Source of the DNA: Acanthosepion pharaonis
Lineage: Eukaryota > Mollusca > Cephalopoda > Sepiida > Sepiidae
Assembly (NCBI GenBank): GCA_903632075.3
Contig: CAHIKZ030002092.1
Span: forward strand, 1 to 64,000
Reading direction: 5' to 3'
Length of the DNA stretch: 64,000 bases
Part shown: one piece after another, positions 12,729 through 25,062 of the stretch
Layout: each line of letters starts with the position of its first letter
How positions within the stretch are numbered: the stretch's first letter is position 1
The notes under the pieces: generated by a model
Databases searched by the model: none
What the model was told of the DNA's origin: nothing
Seen by the model: only the letters and a program-made list of their open reading frames with translations
Program-made: the position numbers and the translations under genes

Positions 12729-14256
12729 GATTGATGTGGCCTGGCAATGATTGCAAAAAATCAGTTACAAAATGTAATATCTAAATTTCATATTTGCAAA
12801 AGAGTAAAAAAAATATTTTAAGTTCTTTCTTCGTTCTAATATAAAAAGAAAATTTTACTGAATATTCTTTTGCTTTAAAAAATGAATTTAGAAAAACGTA
12901 CTGAAATGAAACTTTACAACTGTCAAGAATACCAGTTTTTTGATAAAATAAATCACAATGTCAGTTTGATTGGAAACTGCATCTAATATTAAAAAGAAAG
13001 AAAAAAAATTGATAGACGGAAATGCAAAGTTGTAATTATATCAATCTCTATCAACGTTTCGTACTTGAATAAAATAAATCTTTAAAATCTTGCGACTCTA
13101 GATAAATTCATTTTGGTTTAGAAATTACGGTGAGAAAATTAAATTGAAAGAAAATATGAGTGATGTCAAATTAAATTACAATTAATTTATTTTACTTTTG
13201 TGTGACTATCCAAATATTAACAAAAGTTAGGACAAATAAAACATTCTAGATATGCATAATGGCAGAGGGCTCTGTTAAAAGGATAGGGGCATCACTGACA
13301 AATTCAGTCAATGTTTTTTTTAATTCTCGTAGGAATGACAAATGACTCTTGAAACCAGCAATGAATTACAATGTCTATTGAAGATGTAGCAAACAAAGTT
13401 GATTGTAAAAGAATTATGGCCTGTTTTGTAATAGTTCTTTTAGCTTGCTTTGGTTTCATGTGACGGGTGATTTGGTTTGGTTGTTTTTTAATTATTTACC
13501 ATTATCATATTAAATTTTCATCATCATTGTCGCCAGAAATTACAAAAACGCTTTAGTTTTTCCCTTCAGAAATGGTTGGATTGTCTATATTCCAACCACC
13601 TGAATATTTGAACGGAGCGTTCCAACGACCGAAAAATTTTTTGAATTTACATCTAAAAAAATATAGACAGATACCTGAAAGCCGAATCGTTGTAATTAAA
13701 TATGGCGACAAAGATGGTTTGACAATATGGAATAAACATTAGTTAAATAGGAGATACATAATACCTCATCTCAGAAATCTGGACATATATTGGTTGTTTT
13801 TTTTAGCAGCATATCTAAACCTCTATGGGTCATTTAACGACGAAATCTAGATATGAAAAAAAAGTTTATAATTAATTCAAGAGAAAGACATTATTTCATG
13901 ATTTTTATAGAAGAGGAAGATTCTTTAATACCAGATTTTTTTATTCAAATAATCTTACAAAGTAAAGTGAAGACATGGCGATTAACAAGAAATAAATTTA
14001 ATCATAATAAATTGATTTTTTATTTTTTTAAATTTTTGACAATGTATCTTGAAATTCTTCAGTGTTGCTATAAAATGTATTGTTGAGTAAAAGAAATATA
14101 TAAAATGTACAACTGGTAATTTCACTACAAAATTTCACTATCTGCCCATAACTGGGACCCTATCAAAAACTACCACCCCTGGATTGGACCTTAAAACAAC
14201 AGCAATTAAGAGGTGGTTCCATGCTCCTCAAAACTCCAATGATAAATATCCTGGGT
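12729..14256. other. Intron sequence, nothing recognised
   Basis: AT-rich. The open frame at 13853-14086 is low-complexity (Lys, Phe, Ile) and has no recognisable motif. Confidence 0.4.
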
Positions 14257-14301
14257 ATGACGATAAACTGCATCCGGCAACAATCAGTAGTTTATCGTCA
14301 T
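14257..14301. repeat. Perfect 13-bp inverted repeat (hairpin)
   Basis: ATGACGATAAACT at 14257-14269 is exactly complementary to AGTTTATCGTCAT at 14289-14301, with a 19-base loop. The stem is flanked by GGGT and CCCC-type bases that could extend it. Confidence 0.85.
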
Positions 14302-14419
14302 CCCCAGAACGTTGTGATGGTTGATAAAGGAGCAGTTTATTTATGTTTTTACACACCCTAGTTACGTTAATCCCTGTCCCCTCAAGACGTAGGCGATCAT
14401 GTGCTAATACCAACTTGAG

Positions 14420-15420
14420 GTCACATTGTAAATTTCAGAAATTTTAGTTAAGCTCTGTTCCACAATTCATTTACTCAAGCTCATTAAACATGCTTTTCTG
14501 TCCCTCTTGCGTTCAAATCTATCCCTGTGAGTATCAGATTTTCCAAGCCATTCTTTCCTCATTATTACCAGAAATCTTAACTGTCTATTCCTGATTTTTA
14601 AGTATAAGTTTTTTTGTTTCCATTTTCTCCAAAACTTCGTGATTGTTCACATGTTCGGTTCATGGTATCCTCAGCATCCTTCTGTAGATCCACATTTATT
14701 CTTGTTTTAAGTCAATTCTTCATCTTTGAGGAGATTGTCCAGCACTCACTGCCATACAGGAGGACAGATATGTTTATAATAGTTTAATACTTTTTCCTTT
14801 TTTCTAGAAGATTTTTTCTATTTCTTTAATACTCTGCTTAGCTTTTGAATGCATCTTTCATTATCCCAATGCGCCTTCGGATTTCTGTGTCGTTTTTTTC
14901 ATCCTCAGTTAAAAACACTTCCTAGATATTTAAATTTTGTACTTGTTTGATTTTTTGTATTTCGATTTGTAATTGTTTTGGTTGTCTCTTTTGCTAATAA
15001 ACCATACATTCTGTCTTCCCGTAACTGATGTTTAATCCTTTCTTCTCTACCTTCTGTAGGACCTTTTGCTGTTTTCGTTCCTTGTCTGATATCAACACTC
15101 TTATCATCTGCATATTAACGTTTTAAGTTTGTCATCTAGAATCTATCTGATTTGACTTCAAATTCTCTCAGAATCGCCTCACTGTATAGGTTGAATAAGT
15201 AAGGTGAGAAGGCACATTTTTGTCTTAAACCTATTTTTTGTATATCTGTTGAACTCATTTTTAACCGTATCAGTTTGCTATCAGTATAGGTTCTTGATTA
15301 TTCTAATATCCTTCCCAAATATGTCAAGGTTGCTGAGCAGCTCCAAAGATCTTTTTGTGACGTAATTTATCGAATGCATTTTGCGTCATCTAGAGAACAT
15401 GGTACACGTCCTTCTGCAGT
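14420..15420 (-). mobile_element. APE-type LINE remnant (reverse transcriptase C-terminal part)
   Basis: Minus-strand translation, with frameshifts, gives typical LINE reverse-transcriptase text. It includes NAFDKLRHKKIF near 15380, YADD near 15110, FKYLGSVFN near 14930, and a C-terminal RKRQL-FL-type block near 14580. All are interrupted by stops. Its 3' part (14440-14560) resembles 17560-17690, so both are pieces of one family. Confidence 0.65.
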
Positions 15421-15529
15421 TTGTATGATCTTTCTGATAACATTCTATATTATCTATTTCCATTACATAAAATTGAGATTTTTAACGAATACCCCAAAAC
15501 ACAAAATTCGATAAATATATGGTATTTAT

Positions 15530-15800
15530 TCTGTCCCCCCACTAGGACGAGATGTAACACAAGGTCTATTTTTAGGTGGGGACCCAAGCGCGTATGCCCG
15601 GACAGGAACAAAAAATCCCCTCAGTCCACGCAACCGTCGGTTGCGATGGCTCGATAAACACCCCCCTCTATTGCAATGGAAGAGCCGGCCTCGGGCAGTT
15701 GATTATTTTTCAGTTGCCCTCTGTCTTTTGACAGAGAAGCCCCTGAGCGCACTCTGCCCAAAGACAGAAACGCAACTGAGAGATGATAAGTCGATAAACT
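15530..15800. other. GC-rich, CpG-containing block of unknown nature
   Basis: About 270 bases far richer in G and C than the surroundings, with several CpGs, the palindrome CAACCGTCGGTTG near 15630, and open frames on both strands (15421-15657 plus, 15621-15806 minus). No family was recognised. It directly abuts the 5' side of the LINE fragment at 14420-15420 and could be its 5' region or a separate short element. Confidence 0.4.
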
Positions 15801-16460
15801 AGACAAAAGACAAAAGAGTTGTTACACGGATAAAGATTGTTTTGCATCAGTCGTCATAAAAGGGAAATTTTTACATCCATAAAAAAACAGTTGTTATTTG
15901 TTTATATCAAAATAAAAAAGGCTAAAATTTGGATAACCTTGATTTAAAAACTTTCAAAACAAAACATAATAATATTATTCAACATAGACGCTTTGAATGA
16001 ATGGTGAAAATGGAAGTATTTTTTTTTATAAGACATACATACAACAAACTTTTTCTTATTTAACAGTGGGGATGAAACCTGAAATGGCTAAATGATAGCC
16101 GAAAAACGCTGGATAAAGACTACTGCGATGCGTTTTATATAATTTATCATCCGAAAAGGAAAGGTCTGATTTTGGGCTTGATTTTTAAATTTTGTTAAAG
16201 TTTAACACAAGATCATTATCTTTTGTTGCTTGCATGAGCTTGTGAAAGATTTTGTCATGCCTTCTTGATTTGACATAGGATTTGGCAAAACATCACCAGT
16301 GATTCCTTACTGCACTATCGACTTGCTCAAGGATCTGGTCCATCTTTTAATGCTAAATGAATCTTTCTTTGGAATTCTTTTACACATCTGTATTTGTGAA
16401 AAAGTTGAAAAATTAATTTAAAAGTGGTGACAGATAACCCTAAGTAGGGATTTTTGATAT
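15801..16460. other. Intron sequence with one hammerhead-like hairpin
   Basis: AT-rich. Apart from the motif at 16079-16112 nothing was recognised. Confidence 0.4.
16079..16112 (+). ncRNA. Hammerhead ribozyme-like motif with intact GAAA box
   Basis: CTGAAAT is followed by a perfect 5-bp stem GGCTA / TAGCC (16086-16090, 16096-16100) with loop AATGA, then GAAA at 16101-16104. The GAAA box and stem II are in the correct order and spacing. The first box should be CTGANGA and is CTGAAAT. Just downstream, AAAACGC (16103-16109) can pair with GCGTTTT (near 16130-16136) as a stem III. No retroelement protein was seen next to it. Confidence 0.4.
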
Positions 16461-16491
16461 GTGTGTGTGTGTGTGTCTCTCTCTCTCTCCC
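16461..16491. repeat. (TG)n(TC)n microsatellite
   Basis: A TG dinucleotide run passes directly into a TC run. Confidence 0.9.
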
Positions 16492-17403
16492 AAACTGTGT
16501 GATTTTATTGTTCAGTCCAGGGCAAAAGGTTGTCTGAGTGGAAGGGGGAATGTATTATTCCAATGTCTTATTTCCGACTTAGTCAAATTGTGTTTGTGCG
16601 TGCATTAAAGTGCAGAACCACATTTAAGTCATTCACACACAACACAAACGTAGGCATATATTGCATACATTCATGCAAAGACACACCTAGACAGGGGAAT
16701 TTTCACTGTGCACATGTTGCTCCTGAATGTGACACAGGGTTGTGGTTAAAAGTGTGTTTACCAGCAATACCATGGAAAAATTGTTCAAAACTTCCTCAGT
16801 ACTTCCCTTCAGAGCGCCCTCAATTGCCCAGGCTTGAACTAATATTAATTTCAACTTGCTGGCAGATGTGAACTTCTAGGACACACCTACACAGTATCTG
16901 AAGATAGGCTCATGTCTTCTTTTACAACTTAAATTTCAACTGTGTGGGTAGAAGGTTTGTTTTTATTTTTACGCATCAGTCAACATAAATATCTATTTTG
17001 AACTTTTTTTTTTTTCTTTGTTATCTAATCTAAAACCTAGACCTAGGCCCATCAAAAGTGTGTGTGTTTTTTTTTTTTTTTTTTTTTATGCAGGCTGAGG
17101 CTATAATGCCTTGTTGGGTTATTTAATGTCAAAACCAATTTTTAATGCTTGAGTTGGAGTCTGTAGGTAAACATTAGTCATTTTTATACTGGAAGCATTC
17201 ATCCAGAAAGTGGCTCATATTTTGTGACTCTTACCCTCTATTGAGATGTCATTGGCATGTTTTAGGCCATTCCAACCAGGCAATCCGAGAATGATTACAA
17301 GCATAATGGTTCTTTTCTGCTTATTGCTATTTATGTGGGATCATTCTACAAATTCTCATGGTAACATGTAACCCTAATACTATCAGCTGCATGGTTGGTT
17401 AAT
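16492..17403. other. Intron sequence, nothing recognised
   Basis: Contains one open frame of 113 codons (16530-16871, plus) with no recognisable domain, and a T run at 17067-17088. I do not call a gene. Confidence 0.4.
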
Positions 17404-17690
17404 TGGCAATTAAACTGTTTCCTCCACCAAGCTTTTCTGATGAGGATTGGCTAGGCATCCTTCTTCTTCATGCTGTGTCCCTTCAGGACATTGGCAGACA
17501 TGGCTCTCCACAATTCTCTGTTCTTTTATAGCTCTTAATGAATTTTGTTTTCTTGTTATCTCTCCTAAACCTAGTTCTGTCATCCATTTACTCAAGCTCA
17601 TTAGGTAGGCTATGTGTTGTTTTCCTCTGTCTGTCTTGGCTTCAATCTGTCCCGTGAGTATCAAATATTACAAGGCCTCTTTCCTCCTTA
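17404..17690 (-). mobile_element. LINE 3' fragment (C-terminal end of ORF2-like protein)
   Basis: A minus-strand open frame (17664-17410) reads KTDRGKQHIAYLMSLSKWM and ends with a His/Cys/Glu-rich tail that includes SHVCQCPEG. This is the usual C-terminal tail of the LINE family whose RT piece lies at 14420-15420. It is truncated on its 5' side by mariner sequence at about 17690. Confidence 0.6.
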
Positions 17691-18215
17691 AAAATCACGA
17701 TCAATCATGCTCCAAGCGACATTTCGATGTCTATAAAGATACTTTTTGCCATCATGGAGAATAAACCAAAGATTTTGATGGAACAGATCACTAAAGAGTT
17801 TGAAAATCGATAACTCAAGCCTTTTGCTATTTGAAGGAAAACGTCCAATTTTTTGACAAATCGAAAAGGTGTTATTTTCCACCATGACAATGCAAGACCA
17901 CATGTTGCAAAACAGATGTTACAGAAGCTTAAAGAGTTGAAATGGAACCGCACCTCCAGTACCTCCTATATTCTCTTGACATGCCTCCTTCAGATTTTCA
18001 TTTGTTCTGGTCTCTACAGAACAATTTTAATGACAAAACACTTTACTCCATACAGTCAGTTGAAAGCTACATCACCACCTTCTTCCAACAAAAAAAGTTT
18101 CTACAATAAATAACATTTTTTTTTTTGCAGAACGATGGGAGACAGTTGTTAAAAACAATGGTGGCTATGTCCTTAATTCAACAAAGAGGTTTCATTCCAA
18201 GTCAGTATCCTTTTA
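17690..18215 (+). mobile_element. mariner transposon fragment
   Basis: The plus strand carries NRKGVIFHHDNARPHVAKQ (from 17856), the HDNARPH block that holds the second catalytic Asp of mariner transposases. Frameshifted pieces follow that fit YSLDMPPSDFHLFWSLQNN, which holds the third catalytic position, a C-terminal Asp in mariner. RWETVV-type C-terminal text appears near 18130. The N-terminal half is missing or eroded. The longest intact frame is 17853-18113. Confidence 0.75.
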
Positions 18216-19607
18216 ACATGTGCATCCTATTGCAATCCTGAAAACAAATGATTGATTTTAACAAATTGCAGATTACATTTGGATGTGAAAATAGAAATGG
18301 GACACTAATTTTAAATTAGATGGATAGATAGCAGGAAACAAGATAGAAAATAAGATAAGTTTATTTTTTTTTTTTTTTTTTTTTTATAAAAAAAAAACAT
18401 ATGATAGATGTTACTGTCACTGCTGAAGACTTTTATGAATTAGAAGACAATTCAAAATAGCATAAACAAGACAATACCTTACAGAAAAGCTTTATATATA
18501 ACAACAAAAAACAAACAGAACGATAGATAGATAGATTATACATAGTTACGTCACTCTCCAGATAGCTAGATATTTATGAAGAACAAAATAATTATGTTCA
18601 TTTACATAAATAATAAATAGAGTAGTTTAAACAAGAAAATTTAATTTTGAAAAAAGAATAATTTTTATTTTCAAGGGCTTAATTATAGGTTATTACAGAG
18701 TGATGGTTACCCCATTATAGATAAATAGATATGAAAGTTTATCCCAACCTTCACAAATAATAAATGGGGTGGTTTTTGAGGAGATATTTTGAAAGAAAAA
18801 TGTGTCTTATAGAACATAAAGAATTATTAGGGAAAGAAAATAATTATCAAGAAGAGAAGTTTATTTTACAACACGTCTAGATATGTGTCTATATGGGGTG
18901 GTTTGGGGAGATATTCGCTTTCTGAGAATGAGTGTCTGAGTTCAACAGCAAAATACTGTAACTTAAACAAAAGAAAAATGTGATTAGACTTGTGATGTGT
19001 TTGGTCTGGAAGAAAATGTATGTGTCTAGCACCTTAGGAAAGTGGTTGAAAACCATACCACATGTTGACCATGAGATCTGAGTTGAAATTCAATTAGACA
19101 GAAGGAAGTATGGGGGGGTTGATAGTCTGGCTAGCAATCCCAAAGTCACAGTCATCATGACCAAAACCATACCCATGCTGGCCTTGTTCAAATTGTTGAA
19201 CATTCTAGATAACACACTCTCTCCCCAGAAACTGTAACTAAGGTCTGCTCAGCATAGTGACAAATAGCTTGAGGTGCTGGCTCTTTGGGTTCAAAACAAA
19301 CACAAATGTACCCAGAACAAGTGTGTTCCCAGAAATAAACCCTAATAGAAGGTATCTTCGAATATGGTGGCTAGCACATTGTATGTTTTAAATGAAATGG
19401 GTTTGAACAAAACACAAATGTACCTGTGTGTGTGTTAGGGATTGGTTTGGTTTATTAAAAGTCTGTTTTAAATGTATTTTTTTTTAGTTTTTGATTAAAA
19501 AGTCTGTTTTTTGTTTTTTTACAACTTTCAATTACACATCTCAAGCATAGGCATATATCAGTAGTCGCATGCAGTGTATGATAGACAGATAATCAGTTTT
19601 TATAGAT
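18216..19607. other. Intron sequence with low-complexity tracts
   Basis: A T run at 18362-18385 and scattered GATA units near 18320-18345 and 18520-18535. Nothing else was recognised. Confidence 0.4.
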
Positions 19608-20745
19608 CAGAGTTTTCAAATAGTATGCTAAGGAAACCCTGGGGTTCCACAAGAAACAGTAATAAAAATAGGCTAAATGAATTTCTGAGTAATTTTATAT
19701 TCAGAATTCTATGATAAATGTATTAAATGTTTTGGAAAACCCTTGGTTATTATAATAAAGGCTTCATTTAAAAAATCCTAATTGTTCTTGTCTGTGCCTT
19801 TGTTTGTTTTTTTAAACTCTGGTTTTGGTGAAAAATGAAAGAAAAAAGGGAAAATAGACATGTGGGAGAATGGGGCTACTAAATGATAAGAATATATACT
19901 AAACTTTGACCTCAGTCAAAAGGTTCTTAAGTGCCGGTCTAAAAGTAAAAGTGGCATTTTAGACAATTTTAGCAATGAACGATAGAAACTGATAAGGTAA
20001 TTTTTAAAAAATCAGTTTCCATAAATTAAAATAAAATAACATCGTCTGTGGAATTATTAAATTATTATTAAGAAAATGTTCGTAAGATGGGGATTTGGCT
20101 AGCTAGAAAGAAAGGAATAAAGGAAGATAAGTGTTTAACATCTCCTGCCAATATCTCAAATAAAATGACTGTTCCGTTTTGATTGTGTAGAAAAAGGGGG
20201 AAAGACTTAAACTTGGTTTCAGTGAAGAAAATGAAAGAAAGGAAGATAGAGCTGTTTCACTTGTCAATTTTCGTTTTTTTCATTTCTACCCACTTAAATT
20301 CGGGTGTTTATATATTTATAATATTTTGTTGTTAATATAAATATTTAACGATATGATAGGGGAATTTCTACGGATATTTTATTGTCGAGAACTTGCCATG
20401 GCTTATACAATCATTAAGAGTTAAGAAATTAAGATTTATCAAAAATTTAAATAGGAAAAATGGTTTTTATAATATACATACTTCATGTCCTAATAAATGT
20501 ATTTTCAATATCTATGTGGCATTTTTTATAGAATTTTTGCACATTTTCTCTAAGACATGAAAACTATCTTTGTTTCATAGGTAAAAAAAATTGAGAAAAA
20601 CTGATATAGATTAATGTTTCATTTGCAATGACTTTTCTGTTTCAGGGTCCCAACAATGACATTTTATATTCCAAAATTGTGGTGTAATTTTGCACTTTTA
20701 CTTTTAACATTTAAAAAAAAATTCTTTCTTATTTGGAAACCACTG
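19608..20745. mobile_element. Candidate non-autonomous hAT element
   Basis: The left end reads CAGAGTTTTCAAATAG (19608). The right end, read inward, is CAGTGGTTTCCAAATAAG (20745). Both fit hAT terminal inverted repeats and match each other at most positions. The interior, about 1.1 kb, has no transposase. Flanking 8-mers (TTATAGAT, GTGTAGGG) share the T-TAG core common in hAT targets but are not identical. Confidence 0.45.
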
Positions 20746-21417
20746 GTGTAGGGAAGACGTTATATTTGAATAGTTAGTTCACGCCAAAGTCTAATCTTAG
20801 ACTTTGCCTGCAAAATGTGGTCCTTGGGAAATCAGTGTGGCTTGCAAGAAAGGTTTTCAAATAGTTTTGTTCAACAGAATATAAATTCAGTGACTGATAC
20901 ATACGAATTTTTTTTTTTTTTTTTTGTATGGAACCCTTGATTGGGGTGTTCATACTCGTTTTCATTTTATTGACAAGTCATCATGACCTAAGAGCTTTCT
21001 TTTGCTGGCCTTTTATTCAACCAATATTTCACTGTCTTTGTATCTGGAATTTATATTTACTAATTATTTATTTTTCTTTGTTTGTTCTTAAATAGGTTCG
21101 TTTTTGCCTGGTTCACACTACATCCAAGGTCTTTTAAATGGGATTAGTTTGTTTTTTTATCCCTTATTCCCTGTTCGTTGATTGGATTTCTGTTGTGTAG
21201 GGAACCCACCCCTCTTGAAGATGAACTCGTCTACAAACAAGGACGTTAAAATAGTGGCATGTCAAAAGACAGTGTCGAAGAAGTTCTGAGCTGAGTTAGT
21301 TATAGACTACTCAGGCGAAGATATCTGTACCAACTTACCAACCGAATAAACCCCTATTTTATTGTTACATGTTATTTGGCGTTTGTCTTTATTAACCCCA
21401 AATTAACATCATAACAG
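20746..21417. other. Intron sequence, nothing recognised
   Basis: No recognisable feature apart from a T run at 20910-20925. Confidence 0.4.
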
Positions 21418-21850
21418 TTTTTTTTTTCTTTCTTGTCTTCTGTCATTGTTTCTTTTCTTTCTTTTATCTATCTTACATTAAATTGTTTTTTTTTCTTGTT
21501 CATTATTTCTCAAGTCATTGTTTTTATCTTATTCACGTTCATTCATTAATTTCTTTTCCTTCTTTTATCTATTTTTGGTTTTGTTAAATGTCGTTCTTTT
21601 TTTTTTTTTCTTTCTTTTTTTGCTGCATTTTTCTTTCTTCATTTGAATTTCATTGTTCCTTTATATTTTTTCGTTCGTTGTTTTCTTATTTTTACATTTT
21701 TCGTTGATTTTTTGTTCTTAATAAATTTTTCTTTCTTTCTTTCTTCTTTCTTTCTTTCTTTCTTTCTTTCGTCCGTTCATTCGTTCTTCTTTTCCTTTTC
21801 ATATATTTTTCATTCTTTCTTTCTCTGTGTGTGTTTTTTTTTTACCTTCG
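21418..21850. repeat. Long polypyrimidine tract with (TTTC)n
   Basis: More than 400 bases dominated by T and C on the plus strand, including clean TTTC repeats around 21730-21770. The open frame 21643-21933 here is simply the Phe/Ser-rich translation of the repeat. On the transcribed minus strand the tract is polypurine. Confidence 0.85.
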
Positions 21851-22204
21851 TACCAGTCAAAACAGGATACGCCTTTTTCTTCTATAAAATCTTATATTCT
21901 ATTCATTCATTATCTATTTATCTATCTATCTGAGACAAGATTATATATCCATCCATCTATTTCAGTCATTTCATTTTATTCGGCCTTGTGCCTGCTGAAT
22001 TATTTTTTGGGTAAAACATTTTTTAAAAAAAAAACCTTAAACCCACCAGTTCTAACCTTAAACAATAATCTAAGACCCAGCTTGATTTTTCAGTTTTATG
22101 ATGGAACTGTTTTCTTCGTATTTCTTTTTGTGAGATGTAATTTTCGGCTGAGTAGCTTCTTATATAATTGCTGAATTTAACCGAATTATATTGGAATATA
22201 AATA

Positions 22205-22260
22205 TATATAGGGAATATATATATATATATATATATATATAGTTTATATATATATATATG
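22205..22260. repeat. (AT)n microsatellite
   Basis: Alternating AT runs interrupted once by AGTTT. Confidence 0.9.
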
Positions 22261-22857
22261 TAGTATATGCAATACAAATAGCAGTTTTTCAGCTATATTG
22301 AATTGAAGGACGGTAAATACTCATAGGATACATGTTTAAATCCAATAAATATTTCGGTATATAATTTTTATAAAGATGACAATTACGAAGAATTAAGGTT
22401 TATCAAACAATAGACGAATATAATACAATTTGAAATCTGTTTTTGTTGCATGAAAAATTTAAAAAAAGACTATTTCATATACGAGGGGCAAAATAAAATT
22501 CGTCGCAGCTAGTGAAAACATGAGGATTTGAGAAGAAAACGAGAAGTAATACATAAAAGCCGTTTTATAAACCAATAATGCCTGGCAATGAAAATACATT
22601 GTATCTTAAGGATATTTGTGGAATTTAAGTTTATTTTGTTTTGGTTGGGTTTTTGAAACTGTTTAATCGTTGTAGCTTCAAGAATTTTTAGTGTTTGTTT
22701 ATTGTTTGAGACATTTGACATAAAATACTATATTTTTTTATATGAAAAGATTTGTTGGAATTGTGTGTAAAATATACAGGCATTTTGTTTTAAATGTCTA
22801 AAATGCTAGAGTTAAAATTCAAATGTAGAACTCATTTACAGCGTCGTATTAAACAAA

Positions 22858-22912
<55 letters not shown>

Positions 22913-24786
22913 GTGTGTTTAGGCAGCATCTTTCATTCATACATGTTTCATTAAATAATATAGACAAGTGTTGTCTATTTTTTTTATGTAAATATTTCCA
23001 TAACGTCTGATAAGTTTAATAACATTATCATTAAACGAAGAAAGAAAATCACAATATTGATCCATATTTTTAATCCAATTCTAGAGCTTTGGCTTTTCAT
23101 AAGACATTTTGTACTTAATAGAAAAATACACGGACAAAACAGTGATGATAGTTTGTGATTGTTTACATCTGAAATATCCTTGTGACGTTAAACACGTGCA
23201 TATAAGAGACATCCCTACACACAACGCACCGACTCTAACATGACCACGCGAATTAGTGAATTCGAGAAGTATTAGTAGCCTACTGTTAAACAAATGGCAT
23301 GTTTCATTATAGACATTTAATGATATTATTTGTAGAGATTCCATAGGTGATTTTCTTAGGTTGAGTGGCTGCCACAGATGTCAATTTTCAAGGATTTTAC
23401 TCCTAATTAATCTTAAAGTATAATTGTGGTTCCGACGTTAATTAAAAAATAATTTTCATACGTTGTTTAAAAATGCCCAAAATTTTATATATATATATAT
23501 ATAAAGGCTCAGCCCATATATATGAGAGTTGGACCTCCAAAATTGTGTTATACAAACAGCTTTTTTCTCGCTAAACAATAAGTAAAAATAAAGAAGGAAA
23601 AAATGATTCACAGGTTTTTCATGCAAACATTCCTTTACATACATTTTCCATCTTTTTAGTAAATCCAACCTCCTGAAATAAAAAAAAAAAAAAAATTAGA
23701 AAAGGGATATTATTTTAACTTTTATCAAAACCATTTTGTAAAAATTTTGTTCACACTGAACCCTTTTCTTTATATGGAAAAAGTTTTATCTTCATTACCA
23801 ATAGAAATAAAATGATTCATAAATAGAAAGAATGAATAACTTCATCTTTGTTACCATATTCATGGTAGATGAAATAAAGGGTTCGGTTTGAAAGTCCAAT
23901 CACCTGAAGAAGTTTGGAGCATATGATGACAGAAATGCTGTGAATATGCCAACAAAGAGGATAACAGTCCGAGCATTGTAAATAGTATAAATAAGAATAT
24001 CTTTATATTTCAGAAATTTATTCAATGTGTATATTCTAAATTATTTCAATTTTCATAAACAATTAAATATTCATAACTATGATTCAAATTATTTACAGCA
24101 AAATATCTTATTACAATATATTTTAAAAGGTGAATGTACTGTGAATATTACAATTATTTTCCTTTTCTTAAAATAATCTAAGAAATCAAACATAAAATAC
24201 TTAACTGTCATGAAATTATTGAATATTAACAGAAAGAAAAAGAATGAAATAAAAAACATTAGCAGAAATGGCATACTACCTGATAATTATTAAATTTAAT
24301 TGGAAGCTAAGTTTTGATTTAAATATCAAGTTTTACAATAAAGGTTTTGAATTGAAAACAATTACTGACAAAAAATTATAAATCAATGTTGGAACTAAAA
24401 CCACACAAAAAGTTTCTCCAAGAATAATTAATGCCATTTAAAACAGTTTTAGTAGAGAAAAAGATAAAAACAATAATAGTGAAGAGCCAACAAATTATAC
24501 AGACAATTGTGTTTATAATAAAAAACAGAGATTTGAATTAAAATCTAAATGCAGTAAAATAAGTAATACTAATTGTGGGAGTCTAGGAATTTGTAAAATA
24601 TACAAGAAATGAATATGGGGTAAAAGAAAATCTTTTTCTCACTAATAAAGAAATTAACATGGCCAAGTGCATATATATATATATTTAACTAAAAAAAAAC
24701 CTGGAAATGAGAGAGAAAAAAATAATTCAAATTTAAAGTGCTAAACATCATAAGAGGAAAAGGTTGAAAATCACAGGTTTTCGAAA
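22261..24786. other. Intron sequence with (AT)n at 22861-22909
   Basis: AT-rich with a 49-base AT run at 22861-22909 and a shorter one at 23487-23503. Minus-strand frames at 23081-23344 and 23456-23668 were examined for the missing SMG1 exon. They do not resemble it. Confidence 0.4.
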
Positions 24787-25062
24787 TTAAGATGCTCTGA
24801 GGAAGGAAGTTGGAAGAAGCCTGAATTTTATGCATCTGAGTGACCCCAAAAGGGCCAAGCTAATGCAGTCAGCAGTAGTAAATGAAGTACGTTGGTTAAT
24901 GATTGATAAATATAGAATGAATCTTGTAGCTTGTAAACACATCATACCCAATTTTATTCCAACTCCTGACTGCAGAGCACCTGGAGGGTTCACATCCTTT
25001 TCAAGAGGTGAAAGCAACTGAAGCTCCAGAGGTGTAGTTAAAAATTCCTGCTTCAACAACAT
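24787..25062 (-). other. Unrecognised open frame (91 codons), mixed composition
   Basis: A minus-strand frame of 91 codons has a normal, non-repetitive amino-acid mix, including TTADCISLALLGSLRCIKFR, and is richer in GC than its surroundings. A 63-codon plus-strand frame (24830-25021) overlaps it. It ends just upstream of a mariner element. I do not recognise a family. It may be a transposon or retrogene fragment, or an exon of another gene in this intron. Start and splice sites are not evident. Confidence 0.3.

Noticed and set aside
13040..13060. GAAACG on the minus strand as another hammerhead GAAA box
   Set aside because: No CTGATGA-like box or stem II at the right spacing upstream.
19200..19330. 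Minus-strand AEQ-like codons considered for the MSVAEQ end of the missing SMG1 exon
   Set aside because: Surrounding residues do not match, there is no GTAAG donor in place, and stops are close by.
21643..21933. Plus-strand 96-codon open frame
   Set aside because: Translation of a T/C-rich repeat (almost only Phe and Ser); no protein signal.
23456..23668. Minus-strand frame starting near an AG acceptor, considered as the missing SMG1 exon
   Set aside because: Peptide does not resemble the SMG1 C-terminus and runs into a low-complexity tail; no suitable donor in phase.
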